Part shown: one piece after another, positions 42,137 through 50,704 of the stretch
Numbering within the stretch: position 1 is the first letter of the stretch
Layout of the letters: each line of letters opens with the position of its first letter
NCBI RefSeq assembly: GCF_964036595.1
Contig: NZ_OZ038523.1
Coordinates: 462,501 to 526,500, forward strand
Origin: Tenacibaculum sp. 190524A05c
Lineage (GTDB): Bacteria; Bacteroidota; Bacteroidia; Flavobacteriales; Flavobacteriaceae
DNA length: 64,000 nucleotides
Direction: 5' to 3'
Made by a program: the position numbers and the translations under genes
Notes under the pieces: model-generated
The model's input: only the letters and a program-made list of their open reading frames with translations
What the model was told of the DNA's origin: nothing
Database searches by the model: none

Positions 42137-44275
42137 CTACTTTACAAGTAGTTTTTTTGTCGTATTTCCGAGGTTACTTTTCATCTTAAGAAAGTAGGTT
42201 CCTGGACTTAATGTTTTTACTTTTATTCCTTCATCAGGATTGAATTTTGAAGATTTAAATACTTCTTTTCCGCTTACTGAGTAAATAACAATTTCTTCGA
42301 TATCAATATTTACATTGTTCTTAATATATATAGTGTTATTAGAAATTGGGTTTGGGTAAATAGAAATTTTATTTAGTAATTCTTCAGATACACTTGCTGT
42401 TGCTGCATCATGAGTTCCGATGTTATCTACAACATCTTGAGCAAATTCATCCCATTCATTAGCTTTATCGAAAGTAGTGTTCGGATTTACCACGCTACTT
42501 TTACGTCTTAATGTTACATCCTTAGCAAAATTTCCTGATCCACCATTAAATACTCCGATGATATCAATTAATACATCATTCTTAAACAATCCAACAGGAT
42601 CATTTCCATTGAAGTTAATTGGTTCGCCGTTGTTAGTACTACTGTTATTTGGATGAACGTAATCTGCTTCATCAATTAATTTTTGAAGTGCAGCACTACC
42701 ATTAATAATAACATACACATCACCAGCGGCAATTGTTCCTGTTAAATTTAGAGGAGCAGACCAAGTTGATCCACCATTACCATTTCTTTTGATACTATAA
42801 ACACTTAAATCAATCGGACTAGAAGTAACATTTGCAATTTCTAAAGCTTTGTTATTACTAGACCCTTCAACATATTCAGAGAAGAATAATTCGTTAGCAC
42901 TTCCCGTACCTCCATCTGTTGTTGTTCCATTTACTGCTGTACTTAAAGCTGATTTATTATTAACAGCGTCTTTTGCTAAAACTTGGATAGTATATGTAGT
43001 TGAGGCTGTAAGTGAATTTATGGTATACGTATTAGTTGTTGGTTCTGCATTTAAGTTCCCATCAACGTAAACTTCATAGGCTGTCACGGCTGTGTTATCA
43101 GTAGAAGCAGTCCATGTAACTTTTAACGTTGTATCAGTTTCATTACTGATGACAATATTCGTTGGTACAGAAGGAGCTTGAGTATCTTCTAAAGTTTTAG
43201 GAGTAATTGCTGTACTTTGAGAAGATTCATTTCCAACAGCATCCTTAGCCAAAACAGTAATTGAATATGTTGTATTAGAATTTAAGTTATTTAATGTTGT
43301 GCTATTTGTAGTTACATTAGTTGTTAAGTTCCCATCAACAAACACATCATAACTAGTTACCGCAACATTATCTGTAGATGCGGTCCAAGACAAATCAATT
43401 GAAAATGTTGTAATATTCGAAGCTATTACATTTGTTGGAGTAGAAGGTGCTTCAGTATCTGTACTAGAATAAATTCCCCAAATATCTTCGGCATCTGGGC
43501 CTCCCCAAATTCTTGTAGCAAGTCTTGGATTATCTATAAAAGGATTTCTATTTCCTTGAGCGTAAGTGTTGCTTGTATTTTCGTGGAATGGATTTCTTTG
43601 TTTTTCAACGTCAGAAACAGGATCTTCAGCATTCCATTGTAAAAATAAATCAATCATATCATCAGGAGTTTGTGAAGAATCACCAACACCAACAAAAGTT
43701 GGTTTACACTGATTTCCATATCTCAAGTACATGTACATGATAATTCTTGCTACATCTCCTTTCCATTCATCACCAGGATACCATCCATTTGTAACAGAAC
43801 CTGAATTTCCAGATCCAGTTGCGAATTTTTTATTTCCTCTTGATGAATTTCGTTGAGTATCTGAAGGTCTTAAATTATGAGCGTCTGCGTATGGTGGTCC
43901 ATTTGTTCCTGCTGCATCTAAATCAGGACTTCCTAAAGAATTTGCAAAAACGTGCTCACGATTCCATTGTCCATTGTTACCTCCGTTTTCATTTATACCT
44001 CTAGTTCTAGCAGTTGTTCCAGAAGCGCTATAACCATAAATAAGTAATACCTCAGTACTATTTTCAGGGTTTACATCCGTAACTTTTGACGCATTCCAAA
44101 TATCTGGAGTATAGTCTAGTGCATTTGTATGTGTGTTAATAATTTTTGTTGCTAATGCGTTTTTTAAAGCAACACCTGTAAGATTTAAATCTACGTCGTT
44201 GTAATAAGATTCTTGAGCGTATGCTGTTGAAATTGCAATACAGCTAACAAGAGTAAAGAGTAATTTTTTCATCAT
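42137..44275 (-). CDS. T9SS-secreted endonuclease I with FnIII and lamin-tail domains
   Basis: This protein of about 712 residues carries a signal peptide (MKKLLFTLVSCIAISTAYAQ). An endonuclease I (EndA/NucM) domain runs from about 30 to 275, with catalytic-site REHVFANSLG and RNSSRGNKKFATG. Two fibronectin type III domains follow (about 280-370 and 375-465; SWTASTDNVAVTSYDVFVDG and its near copy), then a lamin-tail domain (about 470-610; ELFFSEYVEGSSNNKALEIAN) and a C-terminal T9SS type A sorting domain (ISIYPNPISNNTIYI to the end). The enzyme probably degrades extracellular DNA and is surface-attached or released. The start may be either of two adjacent ATG codons (44275 or 44272). Confidence 0.93.
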   Translation of the reverse strand: MMKKLLFTLVSCIAISTAYAQESYYNDVDLNLTGVALKNALATKIINTHTNALDYTPDIWNASKVTDVNPENSTEVLLIYGYSASGTTARTRGINENGGNNGQWNREHVFANSLGSPDLDAAGTNGPPYADAHNLRPSDTQRNSSRGNKKFATGSGNSGSVTNGWYPGDEWKGDVARIIMYMYLRYGNQCKPTFVGVGDSSQTPDDMIDLFLQWNAEDPVSDVEKQRNPFHENTSNTYAQGNRNPFIDNPRLATRIWGGPDAEDIWGIYSSTDTEAPSTPTNVIASNITTFSIDLSWTASTDNVAVTSYDVFVDGNLTTNVTTNSTTLNNLNSNTTYSITVLAKDAVGNESSQSTAITPKTLEDTQAPSVPTNIVISNETDTTLKVTWTASTDNTAVTAYEVYVDGNLNAEPTTNTYTINSLTASTTYTIQVLAKDAVNNKSALSTAVNGTTTDGGTGSANELFFSEYVEGSSNNKALEIANVTSSPIDLSVYSIKRNGNGGSTWSAPLNLTGTIAAGDVYVIINGSAALQKLIDEADYVHPNNSSTNNGEPINFNGNDPVGLFKNDVLIDIIGVFNGGSGNFAKDVTLRRKSSVVNPNTTFDKANEWDEFAQDVVDNIGTHDAATASVSEELLNKISIYPNPISNNTIYIKNNVNIDIEEIVIYSVSGKEVFKSSKFNPDEGIKVKTLSPGTYFLKMKSNLGNTTKKLLVK

Positions 44276-44329
44276 ATAGAAATAATGATTTAATAAAAAG
44301 AATAGTTTATGTCTAATATTCAATCAGAC

Positions 44330-45112
44330 TTAGTTTTTATCAGGAATCCTGTCTCGATCTATCTTTCCCTTTTTAATAGCTTTGTATTTTTCGTAGCAAT
44401 TTAATACAGCTTCAATCATTTGTAAATCACTAGCTTTTTTGATAAAATATTCAGAATAGTTACAATCTCCTAATAACTTAGAAAGTTGTTGTTTGTCCAT
44501 TTCTAAATATTCCATCATAACTTCTCGATCGAATTTACCAGCTAGCATTTTACGTAAATCGTCTTCTTTTTTAAGTTTTTGTAACTTTTTAAGTTGTTTG
44601 GGTTTCTTACCAAATAAACCATATACCAAATCAACAGGATTGAGGAGTTTAGCAATAGGAGAGGAGACCTTTTGTGGACGACCAACTTCATAGGTTTGTG
44701 GTAAACCATTCAGATGAATTCTAGTGAATCTATCTTTAGGTACTTGTTTAACATCCACTTCTAAAACTCCAATAAGTTTAGTTGAGTTAATCACAATTTC
44801 TTTTACTTCTTCAGGTTTTTCATTTAAGGAGATAACTAATTCGTTTCCTTTTAATAAGTCGTTAGTTACTTTTAATTTAATGGATTCAAAACCTAAATAA
44901 GAAACTAAAACGGTATCATTGGCTTTTGCCGTTAACTCAAAAAGTCCTTTCTCATTAGTTATAGTTCCAACTACTGAATTTAAGTTTAATATATGTGCAG
45001 CACTTAGTGCTTTTTTGGTATCAGAATGAATAATTTGTCCTTTTAATTTGTTTTGAGCCAAAACAGAAATAGAACAAAATAATAAAGAGATTATAAAAAT
45101 ACATTTACGCAT
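44330..45112 (-). CDS. Carboxypeptidase-regulatory-like domain protein
   Basis: This 260-residue exported protein has a signal peptide (MRKCIFIISLLFCSISVLAQ) and a carboxypeptidase D regulatory-like beta-sandwich at about 22-100 (KLKGQIIHSDTKKALSAAHILNL to VSYLGFESIKLKV), a fold also found at the N-terminus of TonB receptors. The remaining 160 residues are Lys-rich and helical, with no known motif. ATG 45112 is preferred to an upstream TTG. It lies 54 bp upstream of the endonuclease gene in the same direction. The function is unknown; it may be periplasmic. Confidence 0.8.
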   Translation of the reverse strand: MRKCIFIISLLFCSISVLAQNKLKGQIIHSDTKKALSAAHILNLNSVVGTITNEKGLFELTAKANDTVLVSYLGFESIKLKVTNDLLKGNELVISLNEKPEEVKEIVINSTKLIGVLEVDVKQVPKDRFTRIHLNGLPQTYEVGRPQKVSSPIAKLLNPVDLVYGLFGKKPKQLKKLQKLKKEDDLRKMLAGKFDREVMMEYLEMDKQQLSKLLGDCNYSEYFIKKASDLQMIEAVLNCYEKYKAIKKGKIDRDRIPDKN

Positions 45113-45183
45113 ATGCAATAATACGGATATTTACTATGATTATAGTTAATTATATGTAAAAGTAATTCCAAAAACTATTCCAT

Positions 45184-45269
45184 AAAAAAATAAAGCCTTT
45201 CAGAATCGAAAGGCCTTATTGATCTCCTGTTGAGATCTCGAGGGAAGGAGGATAATTGTTAGTTGAAAG
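45184..45269 (-). ncRNA. Candidate small RNA next to the tRNA genes
   Basis: On the minus strand, TAATTTTG (45280 to 45273) matches the -7 consensus, giving a start near 45269. The predicted RNA of about 85 nt begins with an unstructured stretch holding CCTCCTTCCCTC, then GATCTC-aacag-GAGATC, and ends with the terminator stem GCCTTTC/GAAAGGC plus T7 at about 45184-45218. It encodes no peptide of note. It may belong to a known flavobacterial RNA family, but I cannot assign one from sequence alone. Confidence 0.5.
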
Positions 45270-45342
45270 ATACAAAATTAAGTTTTTAAAAAGGTGTTTT
45301 TTTTAATTAAGTTTTCGAAAAACTTTCCTTTAAAAAATGAAA

Positions 45343-45373
45343 AAACCATTAATAAATTGACTATTAATGGTTT
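45343..45373 (-). terminator. Terminator after tRNA-Leu
   Basis: AAACCATTAATA pairs with TATTAATGGTTT (12 bp) over a 7-base loop, with T residues on the minus-strand 3' side. Confidence 0.8.
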
Positions 45374-45396
45374 GCTTTAATTTAATATTGTTTTTG

Positions 45397-45480
45397 TGCG
45401 CATAAGAAGATTCGAACTTCCACATTCATAAGAATACTGCCCCCTCAAGGCAGCGCGTCTACCAATTCCGCCATATGCGC
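45397..45480 (-). tRNA. tRNA-Leu (anticodon GAG)
   Basis: An 84-nt class II tRNA. The acceptor stem GCGCATA pairs with TATGCGC, the D arm contains GGCGGAATTGGTAGACGCGC, and the anticodon loop TTGAGGG is closed by CTGCC/GGCAG, giving GAG for CUC/CUU codons. A long variable arm and a T arm with TTCGAAT follow. The CCA end is not encoded. Confidence 0.95.
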
Positions 45481-45490
45481 GTAAACTAAA

Positions 45491-45515
45491 AAAGTTAAGC
45501 AATCTGCTTAACTTT
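45491..45515 (-). terminator. Terminator-like hairpin between the two tRNA genes
   Basis: AAAGTTAAGCA pairs with TGCTTAACTTT over a 3-base loop, with T runs beyond the stem on both sides. It separates tRNA-Lys from tRNA-Leu, so tRNA-Leu may need read-through or another start point. Confidence 0.75.
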
Positions 45516-45518
45516 TTG

Positions 45519-45591
45519 TGACCGGGCTGGGGCTCGAACCCAGGACCCTCTCCTTAAAAGGGAGATGCTCTACCAACTGAGCTACCCGGTC
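45519..45591 (-). tRNA. tRNA-Lys (anticodon UUU)
   Basis: A 73-nt tRNA with acceptor stem GACCGGG/CCCGGTC, D arm TAGCTCAGTTGGTAGAGCA, anticodon loop CTTTTAA closed by TCTCC/GGAGA (anticodon TTT) and T arm GGGTTCGAGCCC. It is preceded by a -7 box (TATATTTG) at 45615-45622 on the minus strand. Confidence 0.96.
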
Positions 45592-45614
45592 TTAAACTTT
45601 TTTCAAAGCGAGTG

Positions 45615-45622
45615 CAAATATA
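45615..45622 (-). promoter_or_regulatory. -7 box of the tRNA genes
   Basis: TATATTTG on the minus strand, giving a start about 20 nt before the tRNA-Lys 5' end. Confidence 0.6.
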
Positions 45623-45689
45623 CATGTACTATTTAAATGAAAAAACCTTTTTTAATCTTTTTTTATAGATATTTGCTTTTTTTCTGATT

Positions 45690-46208
45690 ATGAGGATAGT
45701 TTTATTAGGATATATGGCTAGTGGAAAGTCTACAATAGGTAAAATTCTAGCTAAAAATCAAAATTTACCGTTTATTGACCTTGATGATTACATTGAAAGT
45801 AAGTTTGAAAAATCAATAAGTGATATTTTTAAAGATGAAGGAGAAATCTTTTTTAGGCTTCAAGAACATGAGGCTATAAAAGAAATTTTCGAAAAGCAAG
45901 ATAAGTTTGTTTTGTCTTTAGGAGGAGGAACACCTTGTTATGCTAATAATATGGATTTAATTAATGGATTTGAAAACACCAATTCTCTTTATATAAAATT
46001 ATCAATACCTACATTATATAAAAGATTACTCTCACAGAAACAAAACAGACCTTTGGTGGCAAATATTCCGGAGGAAGAACTTCAAGAATTTATTGCTAAA
46101 CATTTATTTGAAAGAAGTTATTTCTATGAAATGGCAAAGTACAAAGTGAGAACTGATAACCAGAAAGTAGAGGACACCATAAATGAAATACAGCAACTGC
46201 TATTCTAA
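45690..46208 (+). CDS. aroK: Shikimate kinase
   Basis: This 172-residue kinase phosphorylates shikimate at the 3-hydroxyl with ATP. The P-loop is LLGYMASGKST (near 5-15), the shikimate-binding FIDLDDYIE and GEIFFRLQE segments follow, then LSLGGGTPCY and the lid with LLSQKQNRPLV. Length is typical. It starts divergently from the tRNA genes and overlaps tail-to-tail by 9 bp with the phosphoribosyltransferase gene. It complements aroQ at 9191 in the same pathway. Confidence 0.95.
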   Translation: MRIVLLGYMASGKSTIGKILAKNQNLPFIDLDDYIESKFEKSISDIFKDEGEIFFRLQEHEAIKEIFEKQDKFVLSLGGGTPCYANNMDLINGFENTNSLYIKLSIPTLYKRLLSQKQNRPLVANIPEEELQEFIAKHLFERSYFYEMAKYKVRTDNQKVEDTINEIQQLLF

Positions 46209-46703
46209 ATAGGCAGTAATTTCATCATTTTTGAAATCAACTACAACATGTTCCTTGATAGAAGTTGATAAAGAAATTCCTTTAAAGTCAGCTTTTACTG
46301 GATATTTTTTATGATTACGATTTACTAAAACAGCAGTCTTAAACTTTTTTAATGGTACATCTAAGAAATGTTTAATTGCATATATTAAAGTAGTTCCAGA
46401 ATGAAGTACATCATCTACTAATACCACTGATTTATTCATATAATCATCGGTGCTAATATCTGTAGTAACCGTATCTAAAGGACTTTTCTTATTCATACTA
46501 ACTTTACATAAAGTCACTTTTAAGTCAGAGATCTCATTAATAATAGAAACAATTTTTTCCGCTAAAAAGAAGCCATTATCCGCAATTCCTGCTATTATTA
46601 TTTCAGATTCTTTATAATTAACTTCATAAATCTGATAAGCGATTCTTCTAATTTTCTGAGCGATCTCAGTATTATTTAAAATAATATTATTCGTTTCTAT
46701 CAT
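46200..46703 (-). CDS. PyrR-like phosphoribosyltransferase
   Basis: This 167-residue type I phosphoribosyltransferase has the PRPP-binding motif SVVLVDDVLHSGTTL near residue 92 and the flexible-loop region before it. It resembles PyrR, which in Gram-positive bacteria is both a uracil phosphoribosyltransferase and an RNA-binding attenuator of pyr genes. No pyr genes or attenuator are next to it, so an enzymatic salvage role is more likely here. It begins 9 bp after the S4-domain gene and is probably co-transcribed with it. Confidence 0.87.
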   Translation of the reverse strand: MIETNNIILNNTEIAQKIRRIAYQIYEVNYKESEIIIAGIADNGFFLAEKIVSIINEISDLKVTLCKVSMNKKSPLDTVTTDISTDDYMNKSVVLVDDVLHSGTTLIYAIKHFLDVPLKKFKTAVLVNRNHKKYPVKADFKGISLSTSIKEHVVVDFKNDEITAYLE

Positions 46704-46712
46704 ACCACAAAT

Positions 46713-47093
46713 TTAATCATCTTCTTCATTAGTTTCATAATAATCTTCAATATCTCTTCTATCTTTTTTTGTTGGTCTTCCAGTACCTTTTTTTCTATAG
46801 TAATCCTTGGCGAATTTTAATAATTCCGTTCTTTCGAACTCTTCCTTTGGAGTAAGGTCTTTTCGATACAAATCAACCAATTTTGCTCCAACACGACTTT
46901 CGGGAATGTCAATTACTTTTATTTTATAATTAATTTGGTTTTTACGAACGGTAATAATTTCACCTCCATAAACTTCTCGAGAAGGCTTTAAATTATTTTC
47001 TTCAATTTTCACTTGTCCTTTTTTACAAGCATTAGTAGCTATAGATCTTGTCTTAAATAATCTAATACACCACAAATATTTATCAATCCTCAT
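46713..47093 (-). CDS. S4-domain RNA-binding protein (Hsp15-like)
   Basis: This 126-residue protein has an N-terminal S4 domain ([31 protein letters not shown], residues 1-60) and a basic, then acidic, tail ([26 protein letters not shown]). The architecture matches Hsp15/HslR-type proteins, which bind 50S subunits carrying a stranded nascent chain. It is the first gene of a two-gene operon with the PyrR-like gene. Confidence 0.9.
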   Translation of the reverse strand: MRIDKYLWCIRLFKTRSIATNACKKGQVKIEENNLKPSREVYGGEIITVRKNQINYKIKVIDIPESRVGAKLVDLYRKDLTPKEEFERTELLKFAKDYYRKKGTGRPTKKDRRDIEDYYETNEEDD

Positions 47094-47169
47094 ACAAAAA
47101 GTTAATTTTTTTGCGTTTACTTTTTACAAAGTTATAAAAATGGTAAATTGCGCGACAAAATTACGATTA

Positions 47170-48069
47170 ATGATAAAATTTAGACATCTTTTTTTAATAG
47201 GAATTATTTCACTCTTAGTTTACGCATGTGGAAGTGATGGAGGAGTAGCTGTAGACAATTTTGATCATTCTGGTCAAGCCTTAAAGGATAATGATACCCT
47301 TATCAAATTTTTTAAGAATCATTATTATGATGCAGTTGCAGGAGTAGTTAAACCGCTTGAAACTGGAGAAACAGCGCTTTTTGATGATCCTAAATTAAAT
47401 TCAGAAATTGTTAAAGAGACTATTAATGATGTAGAAATTGATTATACATTATATAGTTATGTTATTGAACAAGGTACTTCTACTAAAGATTTCCCTACGG
47501 TAGTAGATTCTGTATTGGTTAATTATTCAGGTAGAAGAATAATCAATGGAGAAACATTAAATGATGAAGATTTTGATAGTAATATAAATACGTGGTTTGT
47601 TTTAGGTGCTGGAGTGATTAGAGGATGGACGTATGGGATTCCTAATGTAAAAGGAGGAACTAATAATACTTTACCTAATGAACCATTATCATTTACAGGT
47701 ACAGGAAAAATTATATTATTCATTCCTTCTGGTTTAGCTTATAGAAATGTTGGAAGAGGGACAATTCTAGCAAATGAAAGCTTATTATTCTATGTTGAAT
47801 TAAATGATAATATTGAGAATACCGATTCAGATAATGATGGTGTTCCTAATATTTTTGAAGATATTGATGGTGATGGATTACCTTGGAATGATGACACGGA
47901 TGAAAATGGTATCGTGAATTTTGCCGATCCAGATGATGATGGTGATGGGATTCTAACAATTTTTGAAGATGCAAACAATGATGGAGATCCAACAAATGAC
48001 TTTAGTGATCCGGATAATCCAACTTTACCAGATTATTTAAATCCTAAAATTAGAGTATCTAATCAATAA
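47170..48069 (+). CDS. FKBP-type peptidyl-prolyl isomerase lipoprotein with calcium-type repeats
   Basis: This protein of about 299 residues is a lipoprotein (lipobox LVYAC near residue 20). An FKBP isomerase domain lies at about 95-215 ([46 protein letters not shown]). The tail holds Asp-rich repeats like thrombospondin type 3 or dockerin-type calcium loops ([19 protein letters not shown], then [21 protein letters not shown]). It probably assists folding of outer-membrane or secreted proteins in the periplasm. Start moved to ATG 47170, so that the signal peptide begins at [10 protein letters not shown]. Confidence 0.9.
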   Translation: MIKFRHLFLIGIISLLVYACGSDGGVAVDNFDHSGQALKDNDTLIKFFKNHYYDAVAGVVKPLETGETALFDDPKLNSEIVKETINDVEIDYTLYSYVIEQGTSTKDFPTVVDSVLVNYSGRRIINGETLNDEDFDSNINTWFVLGAGVIRGWTYGIPNVKGGTNNTLPNEPLSFTGTGKIILFIPSGLAYRNVGRGTILANESLLFYVELNDNIENTDSDNDGVPNIFEDIDGDGLPWNDDTDENGIVNFADPDDDGDGILTIFEDANNDGDPTNDFSDPDNPTLPDYLNPKIRVSNQ

Positions 48070-48098
48070 TTAAGGAGTTTTTAAAAGACATATATCAT

Positions 48099-48130
48099 AA
48101 AAAAGCAACACGAATGTGTTGCTTTTTTTT
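48099..48130 (+). terminator. Terminator after the FKBP gene
   Basis: AAAAAAGCAACAC-gaat-GTGTTGCTTTTTT, then T residues. Confidence 0.9.
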
Positions 48131-48381
48131 GCGGTAAATTCAAATTCATGCATGTTGATATTGATTTGTATTTAGGATACATTAATGTCAGAAGGTCTTC
48201 TAAGCAAACAAATAAGATTTCAGAATTCTTCTACTATAATAATACGAGTAAAGTAAACGGTTGAAATAAAACAGTTAAGGAATAGGCAGAATAGAGTGAT
48301 GTAAATACGATAAGAATCCCTTATTTAGGGATTGCTTATTTCAGAGAATCAATGACTGTTTAATTATAGAGTTAATGACAT

Positions 48382-48412
48382 AAAAAAAGCAACACTCAAG
48401 AGTATTGCTTTT
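48382..48412 (-). terminator. Terminator after the porin-family gene
   Basis: On the minus strand AAAAGCAATACTC pairs (one G-T pair) with GAGTGTTGCTTTT and runs into T7. Confidence 0.82.
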
Positions 48413-48436
48413 GTATATATCGAAATGATTATTTCT

Positions 48437-49072
48437 TTAAAACCTGTAAGATAAACCAACTACGATTTGATTTACTCTTGTATCAAAGTTTGAGGTATCG
48501 GTACCAGTTAATCCAACCAATTCTGATTCAACATCAGAAAAAGCTCTATCCCAACGTGCTTCTATACCAAATTTACCTAATTCGATACCAGCTCCTATAT
48601 TCATACCAACAGTAAAACCGTCTACATTAGTTTTTGAAATTAATTGACTAAAGCTTAAATCACCATCAAGTATGTATTGAAAAGATGGTCCAAGGTGAAA
48701 ATATGCCACCTTAAAAAATTTCTTACCAATTAGAACGGGGATATCTATTTTTTGAAAATCATATCTAGCTGGTTCAGGAATATTTGTACCGGTAACAATA
48801 TTTATATTATTAACATCAACTTGACTTTTTAAAGAAGTATATACTAATTCAGGACGAATATACCAACCTACCATTGGTAATTTAAAGCGTAACCAAATAC
48901 CTGCATGATATCCAGTTCTACTTTCTGCATTTCCATCGATAATATCATCTGCGACTTCTAAAAAAGAATCGGAGTTGTAGTTAATACCTCCTTTAATACC
49001 AAAATGAATTTGTGCATCTGCAAATTGAGTAGAAGCAACAAATAAGCATAATACTAAAATTAGTTTTTTCAT
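48437..49072 (-). CDS. Outer-membrane beta-barrel (porin-like) protein
   Basis: This 211-residue protein has a signal peptide (MKKLILVLCLFVASTQFADAQ). The barrel has typical strands: HFGIKGGINYNSDSF, AGIWLRFKLPMVGWYIRPELVYTS, QKIDIPVLIGKKF and the C-terminal NQIVVGLSYRF with a terminal Phe. It matches the 'PorT family'/OMP_b-brl_2 type widespread in Bacteroidota, of which PorT itself is a T9SS component. This copy is a general barrel; a secretion function cannot be inferred. It has a terminator and no close partner. Confidence 0.88.
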   Translation of the reverse strand: MKKLILVLCLFVASTQFADAQIHFGIKGGINYNSDSFLEVADDIIDGNAESRTGYHAGIWLRFKLPMVGWYIRPELVYTSLKSQVDVNNINIVTGTNIPEPARYDFQKIDIPVLIGKKFFKVAYFHLGPSFQYILDGDLSFSQLISKTNVDGFTVGMNIGAGIELGKFGIEARWDRAFSDVESELVGLTGTDTSNFDTRVNQIVVGLSYRF

Positions 49073-49117
49073 ATTCTTGTAATTTAAGTGTTTGTACTAA
49101 ACGTTTTTTAAGAATTA

Positions 49118-50071
49118 TTATTTCCTTTTCAATACTTTCTTAACAGCTTCAACTACAGCTTCATCATTAATTTTATACTTTTTCATTAATTCGGCAGGAG
49201 TAGCTGATTCTCCAAAGCTATCGTTTACTGCAACGAATTCTTGTGGAGTAGGAGTGTTTTGTGCTAAACAACGAGCAACACTTTCTCCAAGTCCACCAAA
49301 TTTATTGTGCTCTTCAGCAGTTACAATACATTTAGTTTTAGCAACAGATGCTAAGATAGCTTCTTCGTCTAATGGTTTAATTGTATGAATATTGATTACT
49401 TCAGCAGAGATTCCTTCTTCTTCTAATTTTTCTGCTGCTTGTAAAGATTCCCATACTAAATGACCAGTAGCAACAATAGTTACGTCAGTTCCTTCTGTTA
49501 ATTTAACTGCTTTACCAATTTCGAATTTTTCATCGGTTGGCATAAATACTGGTACTTTTGGTCTACCAAAACGTAAATAAACAGGACCATCATGCTCTGC
49601 AATAGCAATAGTTGCAGCTTTAGTTTGATTATAATCACATGTGTTAATTACAGTCATCCCAGGTAACATTTTCATCAAACCAATATCTTCTAAGATTTGG
49701 TGAGTAGCACCATCTTCTCCTAGTGTTAATCCGGCATGAGAAGCACAAATCTTTACATTCTTATGAGAATATGCGATTGATTGACGAATTTGATCATAAA
49801 CACGTCCAGTAGAAAAGTTAGCGAATGTTCCGGTAAATGGAATTTTACCACCAATTGTTAATCCAGCAGCTATTCCCATCATGTTAGCTTCAGCAATTCC
49901 TACTTGAAAAAAACGTTCTGGATGATTTTTTTCAAATTCATTCATTTTTAATGAACCTGTTAAATCAGCACATAATGCAACAACATCAGGATTCGTCTTT
50001 CCTAATTCCGTTAAACCATCTCCAAAACCAGATCTAGTATCTTTTTTCTCTGTGTATGTATATTTTTTCAT
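49118..50071 (-). CDS. Transketolase, C-terminal half (split form)
   Basis: This 317-residue protein holds the pyrimidine-binding and C-terminal domains of transketolase: [45 protein letters not shown], the [19 protein letters not shown] region, [15 protein letters not shown] and [14 protein letters not shown]. It works with an N-terminal TPP-diphosphate subunit to move two-carbon units in the pentose phosphate pathway. That N-half gene is commonly just upstream in Bacteroidota, but here the upstream gene is maf. ATG 50071 was chosen over a longer frame because relatives start [15 protein letters not shown]. Confidence 0.92.
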   Translation of the reverse strand: MKKYTYTEKKDTRSGFGDGLTELGKTNPDVVALCADLTGSLKMNEFEKNHPERFFQVGIAEANMMGIAAGLTIGGKIPFTGTFANFSTGRVYDQIRQSIAYSHKNVKICASHAGLTLGEDGATHQILEDIGLMKMLPGMTVINTCDYNQTKAATIAIAEHDGPVYLRFGRPKVPVFMPTDEKFEIGKAVKLTEGTDVTIVATGHLVWESLQAAEKLEEEGISAEVINIHTIKPLDEEAILASVAKTKCIVTAEEHNKFGGLGESVARCLAQNTPTPQEFVAVNDSFGESATPAELMKKYKINDEAVVEAVKKVLKRK

Positions 50072-50121
50072 TGTTGTGTTGTAAATTCGGGTCAAAAATA
50101 AACTTTTAATAAAGACAACGA

Positions 50122-50703
50122 TTATAAATTCATCAATTCTTTATATAATTTATGAACAGGTAATCCCATAACATTAAAGTAGCTTCCTTCAATTTTATCT
50201 ATGCCTACTTTTCCAATCCATTCTTGAATTCCGTAAGCACCTGCTTTATCAAAAGGTTTAAAAGTAGTTATGTAATAATGTATCTCTTCATCGGTTAAAT
50301 CTCTAAAAAACACTGTAGTAGAGTCATTAATGATTCTTTGAAAACTCTTGTTTTTTAAACTAACTGATGTTATTACTCGATGCGTATTTCCAGATAAGCG
50401 TTTAAGTATATCAAATGCTTCGTTATAATCTTTCGGCTTTCCTAAGGCTTGATCGTTAAGCCAGACTATTGTATCAGACGTTATTAACAAATCTTTCTCA
50501 CTTAATTCATCATGAAAAGGTTGTGCTTTTAGGTCGGCTAAATAGTCAGTTATCTGTTCTGCTTTTAGATGTTCAGGATATATTTCGTCTACACTCTTCA
50601 ATCTGATTTCAAAATTTAAATCTAAATCTTTAAAGAATTGTTGTCTACGTGGCGATCCTGAAGCAAGAATTATATTGTAGTTTGCTAATTTTTCTTTTAG
50701 CAT
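50122..50703 (-). CDS. maf: Maf-like nucleoside triphosphate pyrophosphatase
   Basis: This 193-residue Maf/Ham1-fold enzyme hydrolyses noncanonical or excess nucleoside triphosphates (dTTP/UTP type in several bacteria). It shows the N-terminal [16 protein letters not shown], the central TSDTIVWLN and [19 protein letters not shown], and [28 protein letters not shown] near the end. Length is typical. It starts 1 bp after smpB ends and is probably co-transcribed. Confidence 0.95.
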   Translation of the reverse strand: MLKEKLANYNIILASGSPRRQQFFKDLDLNFEIRLKSVDEIYPEHLKAEQITDYLADLKAQPFHDELSEKDLLITSDTIVWLNDQALGKPKDYNEAFDILKRLSGNTHRVITSVSLKNKSFQRIINDSTTVFFRDLTDEEIHYYITTFKPFDKAGAYGIQEWIGKVGIDKIEGSYFNVMGLPVHKLYKELMNL

Positions 50704-50704
50704 T

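Larger units (their letters stand above)
45113..45396. other. Intergenic stretch with a small RNA candidate and the tRNA-Leu terminator
   Basis: No coding frame is visible. From right to left it holds the tRNA-Leu terminator (45343-45373), a -7 box on the minus strand (45273-45280), a candidate RNA (45184-45269), and a short AT-rich spacer before the carboxypeptidase-regulatory-like gene. Confidence 0.6.
48070..48436. other. Intergenic stretch with two terminators
   Basis: Convergent terminators lie at both ends (48099-48130 and 48382-48412). Between them there is only an AT-rich segment with a small inverted repeat (AATCCC at 48315, GGGATT at 48328). I see no gene. Confidence 0.6.

Noticed and set aside
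48300..48340. AATCCC...GGGATT as a regulatory site
   Set aside because: A 6-bp stem in AT-rich intergenic DNA is too weak without a second copy.
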